Shown here piece after piece: positions 10,231 through 22,546 of a stretch of DNA of 64,000 nucleotides. Each line of letters opens with the position of its first letter. The first letter of the stretch is position 1. This DNA is from Cyanophora paradoxa (taxonomy: Eukaryota; Glaucocystophyceae; Cyanophorales; Cyanophoraceae). The stretch lies in the NCBI GenBank assembly GCA_004431415.1, contig QPMI01000409.1:124001-188000 (forward strand), in the 5' to 3' direction. The translations under genes and the position numbers were made by a program. The notes beneath the pieces were generated by a model. The model ran no database searches. It saw only the letters and a list, made by a program, of their open reading frames with translations, and was not told the origin of the DNA.

Positions 10231-11934
10231 GATGACGGCCGCTCTTCAGTCGTCGACCGCTCAGATGGCCGGCCTGCGAACGTAAGCCGTTCGGACCGCG
10301 CGCCACTCTCCATTTCGAATGTGGGCGCTGCCGCAGGACGCCGGCCCGCGGGAAGATCGAACAGATGAGCTCGGAGGTCAACGACAACAACCCCTACAGG
10401 CGCGCTGCGCCCCGCCGCTCACTCCCATGTGCCTGACTGCCCGAGCAGCCGCCTGATGGCCCTGAAAACGATGGGTGTCGTGAAGGACTACGAGGCACGC
10501 GTATTCAGATGCTCTGAGCCGCGCGGAGAGACTGCACGCTCACAGGCGGCCGCGCGCAGAACATTCGCAAGTACAGCGTGGCCATCGTCGGCTGTGGCGG
10601 GGTTGGCAGCGTGGCGGCGGAGATGCTCACGCGCTGCGGCATCGGCAAGCTGCTCCTCTTCGACTACGACCGCGTCGAGATCGCTAACATGAACCGGTCC
10701 GCCCGCGCCGCCCCCGATTTGCCCCGGGCTCACGCCTCAGGCGGCCTCCGCGGCAGGCTCTTCTTCCGGCCGGAGCAGGCGGGGATGTCGAAGGTGGCGG
10801 CGGCGCGGCAGACCCTCTCGCACATCAACCCGGACGTGGTCTTCGAGGAGCACCACTACAACATCACGACGGCGGACCACTTCGACAAGTTCCTCCACGC
10901 CATCCAGCACGGCGCCCTCGACCAGCGCGGGCCCGTCGACCTCGTCCTCTCCTGCGTCGACAACTTCACCGCCCGCATGACCATCAACACGGTACCCCCG
11001 CCCTCCTTCGCCCTCCGCTTTTTCCTGCGGCTGACGGGGGTACAGGCGTGCAACGAGGCGGGCCAGACGTGGATGGAGTCGGGCGTCTCGGAGGACGCGG
11101 TCTCCGGCCACATCCAGGTCCTCGTACCCGGCCAGACCGCCTGCTTCGAGGTCCGCCCCGCCTGCCTTTGCCGTACCCACCCTCCACCCCCCTGAACCGC
11201 TGGGAACTGGCAGTGCGCGCCGCCGCTCGTGGTTGCCTCCGGGATTGACGAGAAGTCTCTGAAGCGCGAGAACGTCTGCGCCGCCTCGCTGCCCACCACG
11301 ATGGGCATCGTCGCCGGTCTCCTCGTCCAGAACACGCTCAAGTGCGCCGCGAAGCTTCGTGCATTCTTTCCACACGCTTTCCGTGTTTCATGTCCACCGC
11401 GCGGCAGGTATCTCCTCCGTTTCGGGAACGTGACGCCGTACCTGGGGTACAACGCGATGAAGGACTTCTTCCCGACGATGTCGCTGAAGCCGAACCCCGC
11501 CTGCTCCAACCGCTTCTGCGTCACCCGCCAGAAGCAGTACCTCGTGCGGCCGCCGGCCCCGCCCCGTCCCCCGACCGCCGTCGCTAAAGCTCGCCCCGCT
11601 GCAGGCGGAGCTCGCGCGGAAGCCCCGCGTAGTCGAGGCGGCGAAGGTCGAGGCCAAGCCCGTCCACACCGAGAACGAGTGGGGTACACGCGCCTGGCGG
11701 CCGCCCTCCTGTCCATTCCACCGAGTCGTTTTCGGCGCAGGGATCACGGTGGAGGAGGCGAGCGAGGGGAGCTCGCTGACGAGCCTGCCGACGATTGGGG
11801 CGCTGCCGGAGGGGATCCAGGCCTCGTACGCGGCGCAGCCGCTGACGCCGGCGATGGAGGCCGCCAGCGTGCAGTCCGTCACCGACGACCTCGGCGACCT
11901 CCAGAGGCGCCTCGCCTCCCTCGGCAGGAAATAG
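10231..11934 (+). CDS. UBA5: UFM1-activating enzyme E1 (UBA5)
   Basis: UBA5 adenylates UFM1 and passes it as a thioester to UFC1. The chain is almost co-linear with animal UBA5: [31 protein letters not shown], the nucleotide loop [56 protein letters not shown]. The catalytic Cys sits in [15 protein letters not shown]. Zinc ligands are the pairs in CFECAPP and [13 protein letters not shown]1/GABARAP-interacting motif is kept in NEWGITVEE, and the C-terminal UFC1-binding helix in [14 protein letters not shown]. The first in-frame ATG I can support is at 10231; in-frame sequence continues upstream ([12 protein letters not shown]), so a 5' exon may exist. It is divergent from the WD40 gene. Confidence 0.96.
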
Positions 11935-12226
11935 GCCCGGGCGCTCGCCTGCACCCGCCTACAGATCTCGAGTTAACGTTTGCTTTCCGCGATCCCGAGC
12001 TCGAGGGACCGGCCGCGGACTGAGCAGCGCTAGCAGCAGCGCATGCAGAGGGGGAAAGAGGGGGGGGGGAAGGGAGGGGGGGGAGTCGACGGCGGGAACT
12101 CAAATTCGTGGCCGCGGCTCGGCAGCTAAGAGCCCCACGGCCACCGCGGCGCGCATGGCATTTCATTAGCGAGCCCTTGATTCGCTCAGCGCAGCGTGGC
12201 CGCACCCGGTCCCCGCGCGCCGCGCC

Positions 12227-14507
12227 ATGGACGAGAGCGATGAGAACGACCGGCGGGTGCGTATCAGCAGCACAGACCTCGACCGCTCGCCGCGAGAAAG
12301 AGAAAACAGGAGCCCTGGCGCCGAATCCGACAGCAGCTTCGAGCGATGGCTGGCCCAGCCCGCGAAGAGCGGCAGCGACATCGAGAGCAGCCGCGATCTG
12401 GAGACGAGCAGCGAGCAGGTGGACCAGCCTCCGGCAGCTGCAGCGCGCATCCCTGCAGCGATTCGCGAGGTCGAGGAGCGCTCGGATTCGGATGGCGAGC
12501 CCGATGTGCCCCGCGTCGCGTCCGCGCCCTCCGCCGGGCCGTCTCTGACCGTTCCGCTCATCCGCACCACATCGGCGTCTCCATCAAACCCATCCCCAGC
12601 GCCCACTCCACAACCTCTCTCCGCCGCCCGCGCCTCCCCCGCCGTGCAGGCCGCTTCACCAGCAGTGCGGGCCTCCCCCGCCGCCGCCTTCCTGGCCGCG
12701 GCGTCTCCCGCGCCGGCCGCCTCCGCCTCCCCCGCCCCGCCGACTCTCGCCTCGGCCGCGTCCGCCCCCGCCAGCGCCTCGCCTTCCCTCTTCGCTGCGC
12801 GCGCGGCGTTCACGACGTCGCTGCACTCCCCATTCCACCCTGCTCCTCACTTGGCCCCTCCCGCACCCGGCCCCTCCACTTCGCCCGCCCCTGGCCCCGC
12901 CGCCACCACGACCGCCTCCCCCGCGCCTCCCCTGCAGCGCACCACCGTACCCCTCCGCGTCCTTCCCCCTTCCCCCACGTTCCCCGTCTCGGCGGCGCAG
13001 GCGGCGATTGCGGCGGGCCCGCCCACGGCTTTTCCTTTCCGCGTCGTGACTCCCGCCGGCTCGCACGCCCCATCCCCCGCGCCGCCCGCCCCCTCCCCCG
13101 CGCCGTCGGCCCCCGCCCCCTCCGTCCACCCCCATTCCCACTCTGGCACCCCCATCCAGACAGCGGCGCCGGTCCCCGCGACGGCGGTGGCCGCGGGAAG
13201 CGTGCGGCCGCTCTTTCCCGGGCACCGCGTGGCGCTCGTGGCCGGCTCCACCGGCCGCACCGTCGAGACGCGCTCCGCCCGCCCGCGCCGCCCCGGGCCC
13301 GCCCCCGCCCCCGGCGCTCCGCCCCCCGCCCCTGTCCGGGCCTTCCACATCGACCTGCCCGAGCGCCCGCCAGCCCCGCCCGCCGCCCCGGCCGTCGAGC
13401 CCCGCATCCGCAGCCCCGCCGGCCCCGTCCGCACCCCGGCGCCCGCCCCCGCACTCCCCGTCGAGCGCATCCGTGTCCCCGTGACGAGCCCCCTGGACGC
13501 CGCGGCCGGCCCGGGCCCCCCGGAGCCCGAGGCGGGGGGCGCCATCGAGGATCTCGTCCTGCGCCTCGCCCTCGCCGCCGCACTCGAGGACCTGTACCCC
13601 CCTGGAACCACTTGCGTCCTCGCGCCGCCCTCGCGCCCCGCCGCGCCCCGCTTCCGCCCGGTGCGCCGCCGCCCTCCCTCTCCCTCTCCCGTCCCATCGG
13701 CCTTCAAGCCGAACCCCTGCCCCCACAGCGTGCGCCGGTGACCAGCATGGCCCTGAATTACGGCGCGCCCATCGTGAAGCCCTCTGTGCACCCCCTTCGC
13801 CCCCGCCGCGTCCCTCGGCCGCTGCAGTAACGCGCGGGCGCGGGGTACGCAGGCGGCGGACCTGGAGCGGCCCTCGCTGGGGCTCCACGGGCGCCTCCCC
13901 ACCGCGCCGGCCGACTCCGACTTCCTCGTCGTGCCCCGCGCCCCCGTCGTCCACACGTCCGCCTCTTTCCTCTCCTTTCCTTCCTTTCGGCGTGCCCCGC
14001 AGCCTTTCCTTGTTTCTGATTCCGCCCCGCTACAGGCCCTCGCAGCAGCCGACGCCCTTCAGGCGCCTCCTTCCCGGGCCGCCCGCCGCCGCCGCCGCCT
14101 GACGCCGCCGCCCCCCCGCAGCGTGCCCCGCCCGACGGTGGACCGCGGCGACCTCGCCGACCGCTACAGCCGCCTCCTGGGGGGTACGTCCCGGAGCTGA
14201 CCTCCCGGCTCTGCCTGCGGTCTGATCCGACCTCGGCAGGCCCCGACGGGCTCGCGGAGCCGCTGGAGGCGTTCATATACGAGCAGCGGCGCGTGCTCCT
14301 CGCCTCGCGCGCGCCCGGCGAGGCCCCCGCCCCGCCCGCCGCCCTCGACGCCGCGCTCCGGGACACGGTTCGCCGAACTGAGCCTGCACCAGGCCGGCAC
14401 CTTCGCACCCCCTTATTCTGGGGCAGGTCTCTGAGGTGCTGAGGACGCGGGAGGTTTCGGGGCTCATCTGTGCAGCAGCAGCCCGCCGCCTCCCCGCCCG
14501 CCCCTGA
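12227..14507 (+). CDS. Pro/Ala-rich low-complexity protein, function unknown
   Basis: A long first exon opens MDESDENDRRVRISSTDLDR, with an acidic Ser-rich start, then becomes a several-hundred-residue tract of Ala, Pro and Ser with VRxP and IRxP motifs (VEPRIRSPAGPVRTP, ERIRVPVTSP). Probable later exons read MALNYGAPIVKPS, AADLERPSLGLHGRLPTAPA, VDRGDLADRYSRLLG and PDGLAEPLEAFIYEQRRVLL, then possibly ALRDTVSEVLRTREVSGL to a TGA at 14505-14507. I recognise no domain; it looks mostly disordered with short helical parts at the C-terminus. The exon joins after about 13560 are uncertain. The antisense strand is also open for long stretches here because of the base composition, but only the plus strand gives a good ATG context and non-repetitive ends. 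Confidence 0.5.
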
Positions 14508-14996
14508 CCGGTGCACGAGATTTCCCATGCGCTCCGCCCCTTCTCTTTTCATTTTCTATTGCTTCTTCGAGCATGCGCGGACTGCCGCGCGGCGGGCCGC
14601 CCGTGCCCGCCGCGCCCTTTCGCCCGCCCCGCGCGGGCCGCATGCGAGAGCAACGCGGGCCTCTCTGGCGGGCGGGGGTGCCCCTGCCCCGCGCCGCTCG
14701 TTCCACGCCCCCATATTCGACCCTCGGCCCCGTAGCTCTAGCTAGCGCTAGCAAAATCAGTTCAACCGTAACCTGAGCGAATCTGCATAGCACGGCCTTC
14801 TCTTAGCTGACGTACACGCCTTCCCGCAGCTGCAGGGCGCCGTATCTCCATCCTGGAGCCCGCTGCATGCCGCAGTCCGGCCGCGCGCTGCGGCGCGCCG
14901 TCCTCCTCCACCATCCCTTGAGCTTCGCCTACCAATTGCACTGTACATGTTACGTGAATTGCAATCGCGTGCAGCGGTCCGAGCGAGTAGGTGTGG
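14508..14996. other. Convergent intergenic region, no gene seen
   Basis: It lies between the 3' ends of the Pro/Ala-rich gene and the RhoGAP gene. Open frames here have no recognisable protein features. CTAGCTCTAGCTAGCGCTAG near 14730-14750 is a small palindromic patch. Confidence 0.5.
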
Positions 14997-16994
14997 CTAG
15001 CGGGCGCCCTCGACGGGGGCGGGCCCCGGGTCGGAGAGGCGCAGGCGGGCGGCGAAGCGGTCGAGCTCCCAGCGCAGCTCCTCGTGCCCGTACGAGGGCG
15101 GCCCGCCCAGCGACGCCCCCAGCGCGTCCAGCGAGGCCTGCAGCGGGGGCCGCCCCGGTCCCCGCGGCGGCCGCCGGGCCCGCCGCCGCGGCGCCTCCTC
15201 CTCCTCCTCCTCGTCGGTGCCGGAGCCCTCCCCGGCGCTCCCGCCGGGATCCCCGAAGAGTGCCCAGGCCGCCCGCGGGGGCCTCCGCCCCGCCCCTGCA
15301 GCCCGCCCCTTCCCTCCCCGCTTGATGGGCGACCCAGAGGCGGTCGGCTCTGGCGGCGGCGGCGGGGGCGGTGGTGGCGGCGTGGGCGGCTCCTGCTCGG
15401 TCTGAGCGCTCCAAACGGAAAAAGAGACTGAAGGCGAACGTTGCACGCACTTCGGCGCGGCTCTCCTGCCGGCGGACGGCGCGCATGACCGTCGAGAGCT
15501 CCTCCTTCGAGCGCTCCAGCGCATCTGGGCGCGCGACGCTGAGCCAAGGAAGCAAAGAAGAGGTAGCGGGGGTACCGCGTGTCTCGAGGAGGGCGCGGCG
15601 GGCGTCGACCATCTCGCGCTCGTGCGCGTCCAGCCGCTCGTCCTTCGCCTGCGCAGCGGGGCGCCCCGTGAGAGGCGGGGGTGGGACGGGGGCCGGCGAG
15701 TGGGTGCAAGGCGCACCCGAACCATGTTGAGCATGGCCGTCTGAAGGAGGGGACGGGACAGGTCAGGTGGGGGAGGGGGGAGGGGTTGTTTCTGGGGGCG
15801 CGCGCACCAGCTCGCCCTCCTTGGATCGGAGCAGCGCGTCCTACAGGGGGCGAGGCCGAGGGTCAAGCGGGGCGGGAGCGAGCGGGGCGCAGGAAAGGAG
15901 GAGGCGGCCCGCGTGCCTTGGCGCGGATCTCGTTGCGGGCCTCTTCCAGCTGCGGTCGGGGCGTCAGAAGGGCGAGAGTGCGCCTGGGGGCGCTGGCGCC
16001 CAGCGCTCCGCTCTTGTTTAGGCTTTTAGTTTATGCGAATGCTCCAGAGGGGAGAGCGCGCCTGGGCGACGATCGCGAGGCGGCGGGCGTCGGCCGAGTC
16101 GGCGGCGCGGCGGGCGTCCCGCAGCTCGCCCTCCCGCCGCGCCACCGCCGCCTCCCGCGCCTCCACCAGCGCCAGCGCCGCCTTCGACGGGGTGAGGCGA
16201 GAGCGGGTGGGATGGTTTGAGGGGGGCGGGCCTGGAGGGCGCCCTCCTTGGCCTCGAGCTGCCGCCTGCCGGCCTCCGTCGCCTCCGCGTGCAGCTCCTT
16301 CTGCACCCGCTGCGCCGCCCCACCGCATCAGGGCGCCCGTGGTACTGGGCGTGACTGGGCTGTGCGAGGGGCGCGCCTGGGCGGCGACGAGGTCCCGCTC
16401 GGCGGCCTCGAGGCGGGCGGCGAGGGCGAGCCGCTCCGAGGCCCCCGCCGCCAGCTTCTTCTGCAGGTCTGGCGGAGAGGCGTCAGAGGAAGATCCCGGG
16501 GCGGGGCGAGCGACGAGGCGGACCCTGGACCTGGAGGCGCAGCTCCTCGGCGGCGGCGGCCTCGGCGGGGCGGCGGGCGAGGGGCCCGCCGCGCGCCTGC
16601 AGGTCCAGGGCCGCCTGGAGGCTCCCGACGCGCCCCTGCAGGTGCTGCACCTCGCCCCGCAGCTCCGCCACCAGGCCCCTCGCCCGCGCCAGCTGCCGCC
16701 GCGTAGAATTTGTGCAAAGGGGTGGGGCGCAGGAAGAGGGCGGCGCACCTGCTCGCCGCGCTCGGCGGCGACGGCCTCGACGGCGGCCACCTGCGCCGCC
16801 GCGTCCCCCTTCGCCCGCTCCTGCGCGCGGAGTCGAGAGGGAGCTCGGGCTCGGGGAGGGCGGGGCGCACGGCGTCGGCCTCGGCGGTGCGGAGGGCGGC
16901 GCGGGCGACGATCGCCGCGTGCCGGAACTCCTCCAGCTCCGCCCGCTGCGCCGCCCCGGGGGTCAGAAAGCCAGCGGGGGCCCGCCGTTCATCT

Positions 16995-17026
<32 letters not shown>

Positions 17027-20000
17027 GGCGGGGGGCGCACGAGGTCGTCCGTCGAGCGCGCCGCGGCCCGGAGCCGCGCCGCCTCCGCTGCGGGGGCCGT
17101 AAGCCCACGCACAGAGAGCGCAGCGACCTCGGAGCTCGGCCGGGCGCACCGCGGGCCTCATCCGAGGCGCGCGTGAGGGCCTCCCGCTCGGCGGCGGCCG
17201 CGGCGGTCGCCTCCTGCAGCGTCTCGACCTGCGGGGCGGGGCTCGGGGCGGCCCGGGGCTGCCTGGCTCCGATCCCAGCCCCTTCGTTCGCGGACCTGGG
17301 CAACGAGCTCGTCGACGCGACGCCAGAGGCCCCGCAGCTCCTGCTGGTGCGTCGCCTCCGCCTCCGCCGCCCCCCGCCGCGCACCCGCCAGCTCCTCCTG
17401 CGCCGCCTCCGCCCGCCGCTGCGCCCTGCGACGACGAGGGTGGAAGGGGGGAGAAGAGAGGGAGGAGGGGGGCAGACCGCTCGGCCTCGGCGCTGGCGCG
17501 GATGCGGGCGCGCTCGGCCTCCGTCAGCTCCTCCTCCGCCTTCGCCCGCGCCGCCTCCGCCGCCCGCGCCGCCCCCTCCGCCTCCTCCCGCCCCGCCCGC
17601 TCCCCGCGCGCCTCCTCCTCCGCCGCCTGCCGATCCGACTCATTCTCAATCACGCTCACTTTCGGCCGCGGCCTCGCGCCCGCACCAGGAGGCGCTGGGC
17701 GGCGTCGTCCAGAGCCGCCCCCTTGCTCTCCGCCAGCTCCCGCACCCGCCCCTCCGTCTGTGCGCCCCCCTTCAGCGAGGCGCGGACGCACAGGGCCGGA
17801 CAACGGGGGTACAGGCGGACTCGCTGGAGGTCGGCGCGGGTCGAGGCGAGGGCGCGCTCCAGGCGCGTCCGCTCCGCCTTCTCCTGCGGTGACGGGCGCG
17901 CCTCAGAAGAGAGAAAAGCGCAGGAGAGGAGGGGGGACGGACGGCGTCGAGCTGGGCCTGGAGGCCGCGGAGCTCGCCCTCCTTCCCGAGGCGCTCCCGC
18001 AGGGCGTGCGCCTCCCCCTCCGCCTCCTCCCGCGCCTGCCGCCCGCTGGGCCGGGGAGCGCAGGCGGGGGGCGAGGTGAGGGGCGCACGGCGGTGAGCTC
18101 CGCCTCGCGCTGCTCGAGGTTCAGGCGCATGGCCTCGGCGGCCTCCCGGAAGGCGTCCCGCTCCCGCTCCGCCCGCGCCTGGGCAGAGGCGAAGTCAAGC
18201 AAGGGGGGCGGGAGGGTGAGAGAGGGAGGAGAGGGGCGGGCCACGGCCTCGCGGAGGGCCTCGCGCTCGCGCTCGAGGGCGAGAGAGCGACGGCGGAGGC
18301 CGTCGGCCTCGTCCCCCAGGTTCTCCAGCTGCTCGATGGACGCCCGGTCCTCGATCACCGCCTGCACCGACGCGTCCCGCACCTCCCGCGGCCGCCCCCC
18401 GGCCCCGCCCGCCCCGGGCTCCGCGGCGAGGCGCGGGTCGCCGTGGAAGGAGTCGGAGCGGAGGGCGCGGGCGTGGGCGGCGGCGGCGAGGGAGGGCGAG
18501 GCGCGCTTGCGGAGGCCCAGCGTCGGCGACTCGAGGTCCTCGTCGCCGCGGAGGGAGGCGAGGGAGCCGACCGAGCTGTGCCGCCCGTGCCGCGCCGGCG
18601 TCCCCGCCGCCTCCGAGGGCGTCCGCGGCATGCTCTCCGGCCGCCGCTCGAAGCTCTCCCCCCGCAGCGCGTTCAGCGGCGCCCGCTGCTGCTGCTGCTG
18701 CTGCTGCTGCTGCGACGCCGACCCGGGCTGCTGCGAGGGCGCCCCGTGCGCCGGCGACGTCGCCTCGGGCGAGGCCGGCCGCGCCGGCTGCTTCGGCGCC
18801 GGCGCCGCCTCCTCCTCCTCCTCCTCCTCCTCCTCTCTCTCGCCATCGTCGGCGGCCTCCTCGTCGGCGCCTTCGTCGGGGGAGTCCCACTCGGACCCCT
18901 CCTCCCTCTCGGGAGAGCCCTTGCCCGCCTTGGCCGCTCCAGGGGGCGCCGGCTCGGCTTTCTGCGCCGCTGATGGCACCGGCTGCTGCCGAGGGAATCA
19001 ACGCGGACAAGTATCGCAGGGCGTCGCATAGCGAAGCGGGGCGGCATAATCTCAGGACGCACGGAGGGGCGCTGGGGCTCCGGGGGCGGCCGCGCGGGAG
19101 CGGCCGGCGACGCGGCGCCCTCGTCCCAGTCGGACGAGAGCTCCAGCGGGTCGAGAGGCCCGGATTTCGGCCTGGGCGCCTGCTGGCTCCGCCCCGACTG
19201 CGGCTTCTGCTGCGAAGGCCCCGACTGTGGCTTGGCGGGTGGAGGCGAGGGCTCCTCCTCGGGGACCGGCTGCCGGGCGTCGGGTCAGAGGGAAGGCGAG
19301 GCCTGCAGGGGCGCGGGCGGGCGGACCGAGTGCCGGCTGCGGGGCTTCGTCGTCGCCGCCGCGGCCGTGGACGCGTCGTCGTCCCAGTCCGAAGAGAGCT
19401 CGAGGGGGTCCAGGGCCCCCGACTTGGGCTTCACCGCCTGCTTGGGAGCCGCCGCCTGCGGCTTGGCGGGCGGGGGTGACGGCTCCTCTTCCGGCACGGG
19501 CTGCGGGCGCGCCTCAGGGCCCTCGCGGAAGCCCTCGAAGGGGGCGTGCGGACCGAGGGCCGGGGGCGGGGTTTCGTCGCAGGAGAAGCGCCCTCGTCCC
19601 AGTCGGAGGAGAGCTCGAGGGGGTCCAGGGGCCCCGACTTCGGCTTGGGCGCCTGCAGCTGCTGCTTGGGCGCGGCGGCCTGCGGCTTCGCGAACGGCGG
19701 CGACGGCTCCTCCTCCGGCACGGGCTGCGCGGCCGACGATCAGCGCGCGCACTGGGGTCGAAGAGAGGCAGGGGCGGACGGATGGCCGGGCGCGCTGCCT
19801 CGCCGGCGTGGGCCCCTCTTCGTCCCAGTCCGACGAGAGCTCCAGGGGATCGTTCACCCCGCGGGGGGCCGGCGGGGCCAGGCCGCCCCCCGGACGCGCT
19901 GCGGCGGCAGCGGCCGCGGGGAGACGCGGCGCGGAGGCTGCGGGGGAGAGGGGCCCCTTGGGGGTGGGCGCGGCGCTCCCGCCGAAGTCGCTCCCGAGCT

Positions 20001-22308
20001 CCTCGATGACCTCGGCCGAGCCGGCGGAGCCGCGGCGGCCCCCCGCCCGGCTCCCCTCCTCCTCCGAGTCCGAGAAGAGCACCGGCGGCAGGCCCCCGGG
20101 CGCTGCGGCGGCCTTGGACGCCGCCTGCGGCCCCGCCGCCCGTCCCGAGGCCGGCGGGGGAGAGGCGCGGGGCCCCGAAGCGGGCCTCGCGGGGGCGGGC
20201 GCCGGCTCCTCCTCCTCTTCCTCCTCGTCGTCGAAGACGGGCAGGGGTACCCGCGGCTTCCCCGGGGGCGGCCTCGCCGGCGCCGCGGGTGCCTCCTCCT
20301 CCTCCTCCGCCGCCTCCTCGGGTTGCCGGCGGCCGGCGGGAGGGCGCGCCGGGGGAGCGCGGGGGCGCTCCTCCTCGTCGCCGCTGGCCTCGCCGCCGTC
20401 CTCCTCCCCGCTCGAGAAGCCCAGCATGGCCGCCATCGAGGCCGCTCCGCTCCGCCCCGCCGGAGCCGGCTTCGGCGCCGCCGCAGGGGCCGCCGCGGGG
20501 CTCGGCGCCCTCGCCGCCGGAACGGGGCTGGCGCCTTCGGCGGTGCTGGGACAGGCGAGGGTCCCGCTTGGCGGGGGCCGGGGCCGGGGCCGGGGCCCGG
20601 GCGGGCGCCGCGGCGGGGGCGTCCCGGGCGGAGTCTTGCCCCTCGGAATCGCGGGGCGAAGACTCAGGCGAGCGGTTCCGCGCCCGCGGGGGTGGCAGCA
20701 GCAGATCCCCGTCGGTCGGAGGCGGCGGCGGCATCGGCGGGCGACGCCTGCGCGGCGGCATGGGCGCCGGGGCGCGGCGAACGCCCTCAGCACCCCTCCC
20801 GTACCTTTGGGATCCCTCGCTCTCGTCGCTCTCGCTGGCCGGCGCGGCGACTCGCGTACCCAGCAGCTCCACCTGGCCCGCCTGCGCTTGCGCCTGCGCC
20901 TGCGGCTGCGGCTGCGCCTCGGGCGCAGGGACCGGCTTGTCCTGCGCGAAGCATCGGGGAGGGGCGAAGAGGGGGTAGCGGGGGCGGGCGCGCGTCGAAG
21001 ACGGAGGGGGCGAGCCGGACGAGGGCCTCCAGGGCGGGCACGACGAGCGTCTCGTACGCCGCCTCGTACGCCGCCCCGGCCTCCGCCGGCCTGCGCCCCG
21101 CCCCGCCCGATCAGCCTAGCTTTGGCAAGGGCCCGGCTCGCCCCAAACGACTCGCCTCAGCAACAGGTGCGCCCAGACGACTGCGAGGTCCCGCGGGCCC
21201 ATGCGGTTGCGCGCCTGCCGCTGTGCGCTACAAAGTCAGCGGGGCGGGAAAAGGCAAGGAGGGAGAGGGGACGGGGATGCCTGCGCGAGGCCGTGGAAAA
21301 ACAGGAAGAGGGTGCGGGCGAGGGCAGAGTGCGCGGGGGGCAGCTTCTTCGCCACTTCGCCCAGCGCCCGCGCCCGCGCCGCCTCGTCCGGCTGCCCTGC
21401 GCGCCGCGTTGGCGACAGTTCTCGATCACAGCGGCCAGAGCCGCCGCCGCCTCCGAGCTCACGGGCGGCAGCGATGAAGCTCTCGAACAGGCGGGTCGTC
21501 AGCAGCGGCTCGGGCAGCTCCCGGAAGAACCTGGGGGCGCTCGACCTTTAGAATCGGCGGAACGTGTGCAGCGAAGGCTCGGCACCGCTTAAGGAGGCCG
21601 GCGACGGCGTGGGGCGAAGGCTCCTGCTCGAACGACAGAAAGTCGGGCGCCCAGCCCTGCGAGCGCATCAGCGGGAGCGCTGTTACTGCGAAGCGAGGGG
21701 AAGCGCACCGTCTCAGCGAACTCCTCGTCGCACATCTCGCGCAGCGCCTGCATCTGCGCCGGCGGCCCCGCCACGCGGAAGATTCCCTCCACGTCTGCCG
21801 CGACTTCGGCGATGAACTCCAGGCACGAGCCGACAACCGACGGTATCGCTCGCTGGGACTCCTCCGCGAGGACCTCCAGCGGCATGCCGAACTCACTCAC
21901 ATCCTCTGGCGGAGGCGCCTGCGGCTTCGCAGGCGTGGGCTGGACGCCGGCCCCCGGGGTCCTCGGCTGAGCCTGCGCCTGAGGCTGAGGCGTGCGCTGC
22001 GCTTGGGCTGAGCTCGCGCCTGAGGCCGGGGTCCTCGGCTGCGGCTGAGCTTGCGCCTGGGGCTGAGCCTGCGGCGTTCGCTGAGCTTGCGCCTGCGGGG
22101 GGCCCTGAGCCTGCGGTGTCTGCGGGGCCTTTTGCGCAGCTGCTGCCGCTGCGGCCGCCGCGCGCTGCTGCAGCGTAGGCGCTGCCGGCGTGCTAGCCGC
22201 ACTCGGCGCGGCTGCCGGCGCGCTCGCAGCGGACGGACTGGGCGTTCGCTGCGCTTCCTTCTTCTTGTCTTTGTCCTTGTCCTTCCCGAAGATCTTGAGG
22301 AAACCCAT
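14997..22308 (-). CDS. RhoGAP domain, acidic LELSSDWD repeats and long coiled coil in one protein
   Basis: The protein starts MGFLKIFGKDKDKDKKKEAQ, then an Ala/Pro/Gln-rich spacer. The RhoGAP domain follows across six or so exons: EFGMPLEVLAEESQRAIPSV, VEGIFRVAG with the arginine finger, PHAVAGLLKR, FFRELPEPLLTTRLFESFIA, LARTLFLFFHGLAQ and RNRMGPRDLAVVWA. Next comes a disordered acidic region (MLGFSSGEEDGGEASGDEEE), then four exons carrying DPLELSSDWDE, a Ser/Glu-rich exon with a nine-Gln tract (18685-18713), and a long coiled coil from about 18400 to 15000 (RERDAFREAAEAMRLNLEQR; KLAAGASERLALAARLEAAE). It ends PGPAPVEGAR. I infer one gene because no start or stop separates the parts and exons alternate regularly. 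Length is probably near 1,800-2,000 residues. An ATPase-regulating or cytoskeletal role is speculation. Confidence 0.72.
16995..17024 (-). repeat. 30-base homopolymer in an intron of the RhoGAP coiled-coil gene
   Basis: A pure run of 30 G on the plus strand is poly-C on the sense strand. It sits between coiled-coil exons encoding AARLRAAARSTDDLV and AAQRAELEEFRHAA. It is the longest homopolymer in the window. Confidence 0.85.
19010..19860 (-). repeat. Four tandem exon units encoding PVPEEEPSPP...LELSSDWDE
   Basis: In reading order the core DPLELSSDWD occurs near 19850, 19620, 19410 and 19150, each followed by a short linker and an SVR motif (RPSVRP, RPSVRT, RHSVRP, RPSVRP). Units 2 to 4 begin right after an intron with PVPEEEPSPP then AKPQ. 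The next exon (ending near 18965) also begins PVP and contains GSEWDSPDEG, which may be a fifth, decayed unit. Each unit is an exon, so the array grew by exon duplication. Confidence 0.85.
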
Positions 22309-22546
22309 ATTTCTCTTCCCGCGTCCCCGAACGTTGCGCTCAAATTGATCGGAATCGGCAAGCGTGCTGAACGTAGCGCGTGCTATTGCAGCTTCCGCTG
22401 TAGCTGATGGTGCGTCCGCCGCATGCGTCCGCGGCCTCGAGCGCTGCAAATGCTGGAATGCCCCCACCGGGTGTTGAACCTGTGCCGGCGTCGACGAGAA
22501 GCGGTGCCACAGCGGCTTTCAGGCTCTTCAGGCTTTCAGTGGCATC
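22309..22546. promoter_or_regulatory. Divergent promoter region, RhoGAP gene and YKT6
   Basis: The start codons of two divergent genes lie 238 bp apart, so both promoters must be in or overlap this stretch. No core motif can be named with confidence. Confidence 0.45.

Noticed and set aside
12656-13954. 432-codon minus-strand open frame opposite the Pro/Ala-rich gene
   Set aside because: Its Gly/Arg/Ala composition is the complement of the Pro/Ala tract. No start context, splice logic or domain supports it.
16033-17892. 619-codon plus-strand open frame
   Set aside because: The opposite strand carries regular coiled-coil exons with acceptor and donor signals; this frame has none.
19232-21592. 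786-codon plus-strand open frame
   Set aside because: It is antisense to the RhoGAP/repeat exons. The minus strand shows conserved RhoGAP blocks and in-frame repeats; this frame is open only because of high GC content.
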